NCBI GenBank assembly: GCA_963693305.1
Contig: OY855913.1
Span: 6,421,701-6,485,700 of the forward strand
DNA length: 64,000 nt
Direction of reading: 5' to 3'
DNA from: Meandrina meandrites
Lineage: Eukaryota > Cnidaria > Anthozoa > Scleractinia > Meandrinidae
Shown here: in pieces, positions 29,501 to 36,413 of the stretch
How the letters are laid out: every line of letters starts with the position of its first letter
Position numbering within the stretch: the stretch's first letter is position 1
Notes under the pieces: model-generated
What the model was told of the DNA's origin: nothing
Databases searched by the model: none
What the model saw: the letters and a program-made list of their open reading frames with translations, nothing else
Position numbers and translations under genes: made by a program

Positions 29501-31862
29501 ATAAAAGCCAAGCTCAAGCTTATACATTCACAGTGCAGACCTTCGAACTGGAACGGTAACGATTTTTTAAAAAGTTTTGGAAGATTTTTTCCGGCTTTTT
29601 TCAGAAAAGGCTTACACTTTGACAGCTCCGACTTCAGGTTTCAGTTTCGGCAGATGCAAGATACAAAGTACAACTGTAACTGAAAGTAAACGTCGAACTG
29701 TAACTGAAAGTAAATGTTGAACTGCAACACTTTTGTTTAGATCCAATTTTAGAGCCTTTCCGTTCATTCAAATTGAAGTTTTGTATTTGTATTACCCGAG
29801 AGAACGGATGCGAAGAAAATCGCGAGTTTGTTCAGCGCCAACCAACTCGCAATATTTTACGCTTGAACAGACACGGTAGAATTTTACCTGTCACGACTAT
29901 CACGCTTCAATACACTTTAGTAAGAAACATAATTATTTAAAGATGTGTAGTACATTAGAAAAAGTCATTTTAAGCGCTTCCGTGACTTACAAGCGATCGA
30001 CATTTTTCACAGCTTGAACATTGCGAAACAATTGTTCTATGCTGTCTGTATTTCTGATTATTTGTCATTTAGTTGATGGAGGGTTTTGCCCGGGCACTAA
30101 CCCATCAGGCAAGTGACCGTGAAAAGTTACTTGCCCGCCCTCGAAAACTACTTGTCGTGGACGACCGGACGGGACTTTTGTCGAGCCCTGGTACAGTACT
30201 TGTACACCAGGGGTGGTCATTCAAAGGATGGATAATGCTATCCAACAGATAAAGCAAAATTCAGTTGTAACATGTTAACAAAACCAACTACACTTTCCAC
30301 TGGATAGTGGTTTGTCTGGTGGATGGCATCATCCTAGCCTGTGAATACAGTGCCTCTCCGTGCTCCGACCCACGGCTGCATCGTCCACTAGTGAAGAGAC
30401 AAACTAATTAACTTACTAAGGCCTGGGATCAATAGATCCTGCCACTTGGGAGTTGCTGAGTTGACAACATTTTCATGCTTCACAAAAGAACCATCCAAGG
30501 TTGAAAAACAATAATTCATTGGACCTACAGAAAGCGAATGTAAAACAATAACTTTTGGTAAGAATTAAGAAGTTAACAAGCTTACCACAATTTATGCCAA
30601 CTAAGCATTGCCAATGACAGCAATAGACCTTAAACACCCTAAGTTAGTTAAAAAGAAACTTCCTCTGGTCCAATTGTTGGCATGATTCTACTAGGTGAAA
30701 TGTCCCTTATTTTCAGTGTCATCAAAGGAGATGCAATGGACCTAATTGGAGCATGGGATTTGCAGCATCATTGTGCTGGGTTGTCCAGGAAACACAATCA
30801 TGCACTTGACCTTTTTGCTACCAGAGTCTAACTGGGAGTCAAAAAATGTGGCTTTATAATATGGTTCTATATGTACAACCCTCCAAGTTAAGACCATTTT
30901 AGTCGCCATGGCGACTAAAATTTTGGAGCTGGTGACTAAATTGGAACCCAAGTCGCCAGCGTGGCGACTAAAATTGAGAAGAAGGATTGAAAGCGTGAGC
31001 TTAATTTAGCGACTAAAATTTTTCACTGGCGACCAAACTTAAGCAGTCGGGGCCAAATGGCCACTAAGGAAAAAAAATAAACTTGGAGGGTTGATGTAAC
31101 TTGTAGGAGAAACCCTTATACAAGGATTTTCATTCATTCAAATAAAAGATGTTGAGCTCTCTCTAGTATCTGCAGCTTCTATTACCAGACAATATTGACA
31201 ACTCAATTTTCAAGGGGCATGATACCTTCATACACTATAAGGTACAGTTAAAAAAGATTGGTTACAGAAAGAGTTGAAATCAAATGCGTCATACTTCTGT
31301 GACCTCTGAGTGACAGCAGCATTGGTCCAGAAGGGTTTGTAAGCTGTGGAACCACAATGACTAATATGTCGCCACTGATAAACATGGCTGATTGCTTGAG
31401 AGCACTCGCTGTCAGTCCGCAGCTAACCATCTCTGAAATGCAAATAATGCAAATGTTTTATATCGTTCATTCATTCACTCACTCCATTCAGTTGATATTC
31501 TTTTATATTTAGAAAATAATTTGTTTTGGACACCAATCACCCCCCCCCCCCCCCCCCTCCACCCCCCGGCAAGTTCATAGATTTCTTTAACTATTTATTC
31601 CATATAATTATGTGATCATTATACCTGCCAACTCTCATGCCTTAGGCCTGACTATCATGCATGTGGGTCGAAAGCTTTGATCTAATGCCTGCTCATGCAA
31701 ATGGACCAAATTCTTATGCCTTCCTGAAAAATTGCCAAAGCTATGACAGCACTTTTTCTTAAAATGTGAGATCCACACTAGAAATTTGCATATAATCTAC
31801 TTCTCCCCATTGACTGGACAGCTTTTTTTGAGTGACTGATGGACATAGACAACATACCAACT

Positions 31863-31904
<42 letters not shown>

Positions 31905-34900
31905 AAGCAGGGCTGTGCTCTAAGGGTGCCCGGGTGCCTCAGGTGACTAACTTTTGCCTTTGGGCAACCAGATAATCTTATTTCTTTCATATAAGCTTTA
32001 TGCTGGGCACCCTGGATCTCACAGTTTGGAACCTTTGGGCTCCTTGTAATTTTTCTTAGAGCGCAGCCTTGAGAAAGACAGGCAGACTGACTGACTAACT
32101 AACACTAATCATATTACTTTACTATGACCATATACCAAAAAATTCCTGATTAAATATACTAGTCTAGAACTTTAATTTTATACATAACTGTTAAACTGAA
32201 ACATTTGAACTTGACCACATACCATCTGCATCTTTTTGAGGGGTAGGAGTTGTAGGTGAACGTCTGACTGGTAATGGAGATGACAGGGAAGATGGAGGTT
32301 CCTCTTTCTTCATCACAATAACTGCATCACCACACGGAGAGGCAAGTTCTTCAAGCTCTTCCTCTAGTTTGAACTCTTGTAACCTTAAATCCATTTTTCG
32401 ATTCTCTTGATCAGCTTGGTCAGTTGTTTTTGCAGACCAAACCCAGAACAAGTGAATCTCATCACTTAGAAATTGTATGGTTTTGTTTTGAGGAGAAGGT
32501 TGTTCTCCATCTGAAACCTCTGGCCTAGTTGCATTCTTTAGTTTAATTGTCCGTATAATCTAGTAAAACAGAAAACGTAACCTAATTAATAGGATTTTTC
32601 GCTATTTTAAAAATGCATTAAGACAAAACAGAATGAGATGGCAGCCATTAAATTGACTGAAATGAATACAGGCAAGGTTAAATTCAAGGCCATTCTGGTC
32701 AGCAGTCTCCTTTACTAATGAGGGATGGTTGGAGGGCTTTTAAAGGGGTCAAGCCATTTCACTTGTGTTGCCCTTCGCATTCAGTTGGAAAAAAAACTTG
32801 TCGCTCCCATCCCTCCCCTCCCTTTAGGTGAATGTGGTTGCCGCATAGGGTTACCTTCCAGATAAGTTTTAAAGCCAAGGTGCTAATGATGAACTGCACA
32901 GGTCGATACTTGGGTGTAGCCAAATCCTTTTTACTGAAGTTTGCCATTGTTTATCATTGATTACTTGTCAGGTCAGTAGGCCAACCTAGTTGGCTTTTTG
33001 ACCAGAGACCACTCTCTTATCTGGAACACTGTTCTATACAACAACAAAAATGCAAAATACTTCTATTAAGAGATTGTCTCACCTGTAGAGAGATTGTATC
33101 CAGTACATAGCACATGTTTGTAGGTTCATTATCAAATTCTTTTGGCCGAAACAACAAATGGCCTTGTACAAACGCTAGCCACCCTTCCCTGAGATCAGCA
33201 TTTCTTCTATACACAGTCCCCCTAAAAGAGCAGAACGTTCAGGAAGTCATTAATTAGGACTGCTTCAAACAAGAATTGTGAAGACAGTTATATGGTAATA
33301 TCAAGACAATCCTTGAAATCATCCACCATACCCTTACAAGCCATCACCCAGCTTTGTACTGTCTAACAGTTCAACTGACAGACCTAGTTAATATGTAGTC
33401 CTAAAGCTTCACATTCTTCACTCTGCCACTAACTGGGTTTGTTCCATTAGTGAGGCCCTGCCAGGGTAAATTCCAACAAGCGACATGGCCCAAAAAGTAG
33501 CAACAGCACATAAAATAAAACCGTGACAAATGACAACCCTAATGGAAAAATTTAAATTCTGACAAGGACAATCAATTTTCCTTCAATTCAACTACCGACA
33601 GTGACGTGAAGTGCAATAAAACAGCGACACGGGACATTTTTAAATTTAGACAAGCGACACGGGATCCCCCCCTGGCAGGGCCTCATTAGTCCACTGGCTA
33701 TAGCTGGTCCCCCACACTTGGTAAGTAACCTCCTTGTCAGCCTCTCACCACTAGGGGTTCTCAGCAAGTTTGTAACTGTAAATCAACAGTGAATTAATGT
33801 TTTTTTTGCTTATTTTTTATCACACTCACCTGAGAGTTCCATGTTTTCCAGTCCCAATTTTAACCAGACCTTTACTAGACCCACTTATCAGGTACAGGAA
33901 TTTTCCATCACAAACAAGGCTATTTGTCTGATCATTGCTGCTTGTAGAGTCATCAGAGTCCATTAAAGTCATTTCAAACTGCCAGCTGGTGACAAAACGT
34001 GATGTGCGTAGAACACTGAGATCGCTTAATGAACCCTTCCTTTCGTACTCTACAGCTCTTCTCAGTACACCACCCACAGGCAGCTTGCCTAACATAGTCC
34101 CCTGCTGTTGTAGAACTTCAAGTACTTGAACAAACAGTTGAATGGAAAACCTGTTAATACAAATACATGTAAATCGTACAGGATGGGTAATAAGATCATG
34201 CTATGTGCGGTGGACTCTGGGTTGAGCAGTCCAGGTTCGAGCCCTGGCCAGGGTCATATTTGTATATACACTAGGGAGTAGGTGGCAGAACCTGCGATGG
34301 CTGGGAAGGAAGTACTACTTCATATTATAGAAGCCAGGATAAGTTCTGGCAGTTTGAGCCAGTTTGGCCCGAGTGCAATTTTACCATGCTGTCCCTTGTA
34401 TTTACAAAGACAATATAAATAGGTCACTCGACCCCCACATACAGATGGTCCATTGAGTTTGAGACAGTAATAACAACGATGATAACGTAAGATGCAACAA
34501 GATCTCAAGTACTATGTTGTTATGTTAGGTGTCAGTAATTATCATTTGATTGTTGGAAACCTCCAATCATATAGCTTGAAATCAGATTTATCTGCCAGCT
34601 GTAAACAACAACAACAAAACCCTTTATTAAATGTGTCTGGGGGTATTTAGCATTGCTGCTAATTGGGGACACAACAAAAAAGAAAATTATAAATGTGAAA
34701 ATAAATGAGTATATATTAAAAAGGAAATAAGTAAATATTATCATGTATTATAACTATAATGCATTTCATTGTTGGAAACCCCCAAACATTTAACTTGAAC
34801 TCAACTTGACAATTCACGACATTTGCCAAAAAGAAAAACAAATCTTCTCTTTCTTTTATCTAAAACAACAATGGTAAGAGCATTGCCTTATCACAATTAA

Positions 34901-35673
34901 CTCGTCAATTTTTTCCCAGATGCCATGCATTTAATAATTGAAATTTCATTGCCAATTCAATTAACTTGTTACCTTCCACAAGCCAATGCGATGAGTGCTG
35001 CCACCAAACTCTCTCTTTTCACACCACACCTAGCCAATTCTTCGTATCTACTTTTGTTTTCTTCATCGCTTGCTTGCTGCAACCAACTACAAAGCAGATC
35101 AACTAAACCTTGGATACAACTATCATGTTCAACCGCAAGAGAGTTCGGCGCGCAATTTTGAAGACACTGCAGCAACAATTCCGAACATTGCCCAGCTAAC
35201 AAAGGGTCTGTCCGGCTTTGAGACTGCAGAATAGGAACCAGAAGAAGAAGACTAACATATGAGGAAAAAGAAACATCTTGAGTTTGTCCTTTCAGTTTTA
35301 TATCGCCCTTTGAGGCTTTCAGACCACCAGGAGGGCGAGAAATTTTCGACGACAAATGCGAAGTTGTTAAACTTAATATCTTGGATTTCTGTGAGTGCCA
35401 AAGGCCAAGTAAGGCACGCTGTCGATAGCTGAAAAACTTGTAGTAAGAGCCATGCTGTAGGGCACATGCATTCAAAAGACGTTTACTGAGTTCCGTGTTT
35501 GAAGAAGTTTCAAACTTATGATCGGAAATGCTCTCCACGAAAGCGGAGCGCTTGGTGGAGATTGGAGGTGGCTGAAGGACCTCGACAACAAATTTAAGCC
35601 CATCGTCCAGAAAAATACTTTGTTCTGTGACAGAAGACCAGGAATCAGACCCAGCTGTAGTAGCATAAGTCAT
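1242..35673 (-). CDS. HECTD4: HECTD4-like giant HECT E3 ubiquitin ligase, N-terminal half (34 coding exons; 3' end outside window)
   Basis: Exons read 5' to 3' (high to low): 35673-34973, 34150-33830, 33221-33083, 32559-32223, 31432-31304, 30524-30417, 28399-28262, 27443-26885, 25746-25626, 24952-24851, 23908-23834, 22671-22450, 22174-21950, 21373-21149, 19618-19458, 18937-18771, 18336-18005, 17401-17313, 16968-16754, 16141-15879, 15513-15344, 15098-14788, 13673-13514, 13029-12598, 11665-11387, 10362-9999, 9672-9517, 8662-8496, 8109-7737, 7471-7320, 6900-6675, 3443-3200, 2501-2247, 1498-1242. All have AG/GT borders and phases join to 8,175 nt = 2,725 codons without a stop. Block order matches HECTD4 as I know it: RALLGLWHSQ near the N-terminus, KIGTGKHGTLRG, a β-sandwich-like block with EGDAV and WGF, a SPRY domain (about residues 2300-2500), then LLVKAWEDKVFP and KKTFGLTGVV. 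The family ends in a catalytic HECT domain; that part must lie left of position 1. Family role: ubiquitin transfer; substrates unknown here. Some small exons could be missed. Confidence 0.88.
1523..1830 (+). pseudogene. Degenerate RTE-type LINE 3' end with (GAT)n tail
   Basis: Across two frames one reads RWLGHVLRMSPKRT, then GRPKTTWRKMVETELSEMGL, the usual C-terminal signature of RTE-clade reverse transcriptase proteins, broken by frameshifts and stops. It is followed by a GATGATGAT microsatellite at about 1794-1820, the tail form RTE elements often have. It is intronic, antisense to HECTD4, and dead. Confidence 0.75.
2703..2806. repeat. Small inverted-repeat element (MITE-like)
   Basis: Left arm GGCGCCTAGACTGAGGGACT and right arm AGTCCTCCACTGAGTCCCGG with TAAAACAAAAG between them are imperfect inverse complements. 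About 100 bp, foldable, intronic. Confidence 0.6.
4250..4557. repeat. Unidentified GC-rich block bounded by inverted GGGTTGG(G/A)TGAA
   Basis: The block is clearly more GC-rich than its AT-rich intronic surroundings. Its ends are inverted (GGGTTGGGTGAA; TTCATCCAACCCC). It has several local complementary pairs (for example AGGATACCCTCCTAACTGAG) and a tRNA A-box-like GTGGTTAGCTCGATTAGCG. There is no open reading frame. It could be a non-autonomous transposon or a structured RNA-derived repeat. Confidence 0.45.
5457..5901. mobile_element. MULE-like non-autonomous DNA transposon, 445 bp, 9-bp target duplication
   Basis: Flanked by TTCGCCGTT at 5448-5456 and 5902-5910. The terminal inverted repeats are about 32 bp (left GCACGTTTCCGTTTCGTAAA; right arm ends TTTACGAAACGGAAATGAGC). 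A 9-bp duplication with longish inverted repeats is the Mutator/MULE pattern. There is no transposase inside, but there is a tRNA-like segment (5560-5642). Confidence 0.8.
5560..5642 (-). repeat. tRNA-derived segment (SINE head or tRNA pseudogene)
   Basis: On the minus strand an A box (TGGTGTAGTGGTGAGAG) and a B box (GGTTCGATTCTGG) are correctly spaced. The T arm pairs (CCCGG/CTGGG), and the ends can form 6 of 7 acceptor pairs, two of them wobble. The anticodon arm does not pair, so it is not a functional tRNA. Confidence 0.65.
6675..8109 (-). CDS. HECTD4: HECTD4 exons 29-31: SPRY (B30.2-like) domain
   Basis: Exons 8109-7737, 7471-7320 and 6900-6675 encode the SPRY region: GFGLPRGTFVYA, then APSFYWEVELCSLG, ISVGFAPW, GWINPVGSCLLH, SNGRAVLYR, DIIGCGYKR, AYFTCNGERL and GLWPVIHIQKK. 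The FYWEVE, GCGY and YFTCNG strands are the classic SPRY core. The next exon (3443-3200) continues with VNFGARSFVYAEG, the conserved exit of the domain. SPRY domains are protein-interaction modules, so this block is a candidate substrate or partner site. Confidence 0.88.
9031..9470 (+). repeat. tRNA-derived SINE, split by an inverted-repeat element
   Basis: The head GTGGCCTAGTGGTTAGGGCG (A box) is separated from ACTTGTAATCCGGAGGTCCC and the B box GGGTTTAAATCC by 240 bp. After that comes a SINE body (TTTGTAAATAGCCGACTGG). Removing 9064-9302 restores a continuous tRNA-like head. Confidence 0.7.
9064..9302. mobile_element. Short TIR element inserted in the SINE head
   Basis: Ends are GGCTGAGTTCTTCAAAGC and the inverse of GGCCAGGTTGTTCGAAAGC; subterminal CCAGGATTA occurs at both sides. 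The same ends occur on the larger element at 59409-60814. The target duplication appears to be 3 bp (CTG/GTG, diverged). Confidence 0.65.
10451..11150 (-). pseudogene. CR1/L2-like LINE 3' fragment with (TTATC)n tail
   Basis: A 155-codon frame (11083-10616) reads LERIQERALRVIFRSHAETY, LPTLYNRRLQDTATLMYKVK and LLWSKLSKDLKNSPT, the usual C-terminal end of CR1/L2-type reverse transcriptases. Downstream on the same strand come AATAAA and a TATCT repeat (10454-10474). It is 5'-truncated and intronic, in the same orientation as HECTD4. Confidence 0.8.
11272..11335. repeat. Three short copies of an ACTTAGCAACA-type repeat
   Basis: GTTACTTAGCAACA, TTTACTTAGCAACA and GTTGCTTAACAACA follow each other. 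The same core makes the larger array at 12176-12331, 0.9 kb away across an exon. Confidence 0.7.
11791..11961. repeat. MITE-like element with AGGCCATTTCCGA ends
   Basis: AGGCCATTTCCGAGTT at the left and AATCGGAAATGGCCT at the right are inverse complements, with further complementarity inwards. 171 bp, non-coding, intronic. Confidence 0.65.
12176..12331. repeat. Minisatellite, 21-22 bp unit, about 7 copies
   Basis: Unit AACAATCCGGTTACTTAGCA with variants (GTGCTTAG, GTACTTAG, GTTATTTAG). Direct head-to-tail array in a HECTD4 intron. The absence of unique spacers rules out a CRISPR-like array. Confidence 0.9.
13261..13438. repeat. Long-TIR MITE, arms about 65 bp
   Basis: Left CAATAGACCATTTTCGTATT and right AATACGAAAACGGTCTATTC are inverse complements, and the match continues through TCTCGGTATTGGACTG and AGGCTAAT. 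Fold-back structure, intronic. Confidence 0.8.
14010..14029. repeat. Poly-C tract
   Basis: Twenty C in a row within a C-rich stretch. It may be the end of a poly-G/poly-C element like the one at 24176; length may be unreliable in an assembly. Confidence 0.7.
14070..14560 (-). pseudogene. CR1/L2-like LINE 3' fragment
   Basis: The frame 14422-14153 reads MFKTINKQAPEYLQDLF, YNLRDKANKLALPKP and FLKRSFCYSGAQLWNSLP, a hallmark C-terminal segment of these LINEs. AATAAA-like and ATGATGAT sequence follow on the minus strand. 5'-truncated. Confidence 0.8.
15142..15243. repeat. Hairpin MITE with CATTCTCGTCCCC ends (copy 1)
   Basis: CATTCTCGTCCCCATAGCCC and its inverse GGCTATGGGGACGAGAATG bound a 102-bp fold-back, with CTTCTCTTAGCC and GGCTAAGAGAAG pairing inside. 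It lies next to a HECTD4 exon. A related copy is at 20822-20928. Confidence 0.8.
17554..17676. repeat. Compound tetranucleotide microsatellite ATCA / GTCA / GATC / ATCA
   Basis: About nine ATCA units, then about ten GTCA units, then about seven self-complementary GATC units, then ATCA again. Each block differs from the next by one base. Intronic. Confidence 0.9.
19860..20480 (+). pseudogene. Non-LTR retrotransposon 3' fragment, plus strand
   Basis: The frame 19886-20161 contains IRPILEYCASVWGCCGVGHK, LEALQNRAARIVARTV and LKWPTLEERRRKSVF, a standard reverse-transcriptase C-terminus. It ends with AATAAAG and a TTTGTC repeat tail (20455-20480). Antisense to HECTD4, 5'-truncated. Confidence 0.8.
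20822..20928. repeat. Hairpin MITE with CATTCTCGTCCCC-type ends (copy 2)
   Basis: CATTGTCGTCCCC at the left and GGGGACGAGAATG at the right, with CCTCTTGGCCGGC / GCCGGCCAAGAGG as an inner stem. Same family as 15142-15243. Confidence 0.75.
21149..22174 (-). CDS. HECTD4: HECTD4 exons 13-14: β-sandwich (CUB/discoidin-like) block
   Basis: Two 225-nt, phase-0 exons. They encode TVVLPGASCLYVQFDPRCAT, then IILYAGK-type sequence, GWPKEAVKVEGDAVTISF and ALWGFSCIIS. The order of a PGA turn, FDPRC, EGDAV and a closing WGF is typical of the jelly-roll modules found in HECTD4 and ZZEF1-like large proteins. Such modules usually bind protein or peptide ligands; no ligand can be read from the sequence. Confidence 0.8.
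22760..22990. repeat. Dispersed repeat, second copy of the 5.3-kb family
   Basis: Shares AGAAAATGTCA, the CTCCAGGCTC region and GAGATCACATTGACCTGAAA with 5330-5450. Non-coding. Confidence 0.5.
23280..23820. repeat. Fold-back element with a 23-bp perfect hairpin
   Basis: ATTTCTATGAGGTGATAGTT at 23726 pairs with its inverse ending at 23786 around a 15-nt GC-rich loop. The stem extends imperfectly through ACAATTAGATTAT / ATAATCTAATTGT. AACAATTAG-type sequence also occurs at the left end (23310), so a ~500-bp element is likely. Confidence 0.65.
24038..24780 (+). repeat. tRNA-derived SINE interrupted by a poly-G-ended transposon
   Basis: A box TGGTTAGTGTGCTGG and B box GGGTTTGAGCC at the head; the body resumes after 24642 (GTGATGGACTAGTATCCCAT). 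The same SINE family appears truncated at 34199-34370. It is antisense to HECTD4. Confidence 0.8.
24176..24634. mobile_element. hAT-like non-autonomous element with poly-G/poly-C ends, 8-bp duplication
   Basis: ATAAATGG flanks both sides (24168-24175 and 24635-24642). The left end is CCC plus a G run, then TACTCCC; the right end is GGGAGTA plus a C run, then GG. An 8-bp duplication is the hAT pattern. Inside are repeated ACCCTATCTAAGGA-like motifs and no ORF. Confidence 0.8.
25955..26090. repeat. Poly-C tract plus SINE tail-like sequence
   Basis: A 19-C run, then CTAAATTCCAGTTCCATCTC, which resembles the tail of the SINE at 38222. Probable fragment. Confidence 0.45.
28262..28399 (-). CDS. 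HECTD4: HECTD4 exon 7, small exon in a large repeat-filled interval
   Basis: Lies between exon 6 (30524-30417) and exon 8 (27443-26885). It has a TTCACAG acceptor and a GTTAATG donor and enters and leaves in phase 1. It encodes VCQDSVNGQLWSYGSS..., which resembles the family segment with a VND/W pattern at this place. Skipping it would keep the frame (138 nt), so it could be alternatively used. I accept it from phase and from resemblance to the family. Confidence 0.7.
28683..28860. mobile_element. Short hAT-like MITE, 178 bp, 6-bp duplication TATGTC
   Basis: Ends CAGGGGTTTCAATAA and, inverted, CAGTGCTTTCAACAA. TATGTC lies at 28677-28682 and 28861-28866. Confidence 0.75.
28924..30190. mobile_element. 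hAT-type non-autonomous element, 1,267 bp, 5-bp duplication GTACA
   Basis: Ends CAGGGCTCAACAAAA and, inverted, CAGGGCTCGACAAAA. GTACA lies at 28919-28923 and 30191-30195. Subterminal TTGCCC/GGGCAAG motifs occur at both sides. The only frame (29077-29322) is hydrophobic, short and not transposase-like. Confidence 0.8.
30876..31093. mobile_element. CAACCCTCC-type MITE, 218 bp, copy 1, 5-bp duplication ATGTA
   Basis: TIR CAACCCTCCAAGTT; ATGTA at 30871-30875 and 31094-31098. The inside repeats GCGACTAAAAT in both orientations. A same-length copy lies at 44232-44449. Confidence 0.85.
31861..31907. repeat. (CAGA)n microsatellite
   Basis: Eleven or so CAGA units directly left of the element at 31908, whose target site AGAAAG lies at its edge. 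Confidence 0.9.
31908..32071. mobile_element. hAT-like MITE, 164 bp, 6-bp duplication AGAAAG
   Basis: Ends CAGGGCTGTGCTCTAAG and, inverted, CAAGGCTGCGCTCTAAG; AGAAAG at 31902-31907 and 32072-32077. Confidence 0.8.
32223..34150 (-). CDS. HECTD4: HECTD4 exons 2-4: conserved β-rich repeat-like N-terminal block
   Basis: Three exons (34150-33830, 33221-33083, 32559-32223) encode residues about 234-499. Key stretches are LVCDGKFLYLISGSSKGL, KIGTGKHGTLRG, GWLAFVQGHLLFRP and IHLFWVWSAK. The pattern of short hydrophobic strands with Gly-rich turns looks like β-propeller repeats, which fits this part of HECTD4; that fold is inference. The end of exon 4 is an acidic stretch followed by a Ser/Pro-rich low-complexity linker. 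Confidence 0.85.
33452..33684. mobile_element. TIR element, 233 bp, 6-bp duplication ATTAGT
   Basis: GAGGCCCTGCCAGGG and its inverse CCCTGGCAGGGCCTC at the ends; ATTAGT at 33446-33451 and 33685-33690. AAGCGACA motifs occur inside. Intronic. Confidence 0.8.
34199..34370 (+). repeat. Truncated tRNA-derived SINE
   Basis: B box GGTTCGAGCCC and the tail GAAGCCAGGATAAGTTCTGG correspond to the SINE at 24038-24780, with the A box and part of the body missing. Confidence 0.65.
34590..34690 (-). repeat. LINE 3' tail fragment
   Basis: On the minus strand GTGTCCCCAATTAGCAGCAA, CAGACACATTTAATAAAG, then TTGTTGTTG; this resembles the 3' end of the LINE at 10451-11150. Confidence 0.55.
34973..35673 (-). 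CDS. HECTD4: HECTD4 coding exon 1 (233 codons plus 2 nt)
   Basis: Longest uninterrupted coding exon of the gene. It opens with MTYATTAGSDSW and ends LIALACGR at a GTAACA donor. The start is chosen because it begins the long conserved frame and because a short upstream frame ends exactly over it. The region is helical and leucine-rich, with no signal peptide or membrane segment, as expected for a cytosolic ligase scaffold. An additional upstream 5' UTR exon cannot be excluded. Confidence 0.88.
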
Positions 35674-35717
35674 CTTTCATTCATTACTGCCGCAGAAAAC
35701 ATAGCGAAGATCAACAT
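35670..35717 (-). promoter_or_regulatory. Upstream ORF overlapping the HECTD4 start codon (ATGA overlap)
   Basis: A 15-codon frame (MLIFAMFSAAVMNER, then TGA) starts at 35717 and stops at 35670. Its stop shares bases with the HECTD4 ATG (35673-35671) in an ATGA overlap. This arrangement can limit translation or allow reinitiation. Seen in sequence; function is inference, and it matters only if the transcript starts upstream of 35717. Confidence 0.6.
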
Positions 35718-36413
35718 GGCATCCAATTTTTGCTGATCTTTGAATTTGCCTCGCTTCAATGCATGTCGCGTAACGGGTCACGCAAAAATACTACAGTATA
35801 ATGAGAATTTCACCACATTTCATCACTTTTTTATTTATTTATTCATTTATTTATTTTTTGAATTTTCAATTTCAGTTTTATAATAGTGTTAAGTGTCAGC
35901 CGTCCTCTCTTCCGAGGCGCGGTCGAGAGGACTGCTTGTTCTCTCAAACTGCCATACGCATAACTTTCAGTTTCTGAGTAGTCGCGGAACATTATAAAAA
36001 TAGGTACAGCGCGTACAGGTGGCAACCTCCTTCAAGAAGGCCATGCCAGTCGGCTGCAAATAAAATTTTGTAAAAAATATTTCGAACCACAAAACCCCAC
36101 TGGCATCACATTCAAAATGAAATTGCTCATGCATGATGCAATTTTTCAAATCAAGATATCAGTAAATGTTTGAACAGCTGGCAATATTTATTTTTACATT
36201 TAATTTTTGATGCAAGCACACACACTCATTCGCAATGGCAATCATTGCTTAGCGCCATATATAAAATAAATAAATAAATAATAAAGGAGAAAGACTTCAT
36301 TAGTTCTTCAGACAATTTCTATGGAATCATTCTTGTCATTCCGGACATTCCGGGACGAAACTTGGAGAGAAAGCGTGACATGTTACATGACGTATTAGAG
36401 TAAAAGTTCCAAC
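35718..36413. promoter_or_regulatory. Shared divergent promoter region of HECTD4 (-) and GTF2H3 (+)
   Basis: About 700 bp between the two start codons, with no coding sequence on either strand. It includes a T-rich ATTT-type low-complexity run near 35829-35860 and an AAAT run near 36262-36282. AACATGGCGG at 36411-36420, overlapping the GTF2H3 start codon, matches the YY1-type motif common at housekeeping gene starts. No clear TATA box was seen for either gene. Confidence 0.55.

Noticed and set aside
30205..30340. GGATAGC-type inverted motifs
   Set aside because: Some pairing is visible but no consistent ends; could be a worn MITE.
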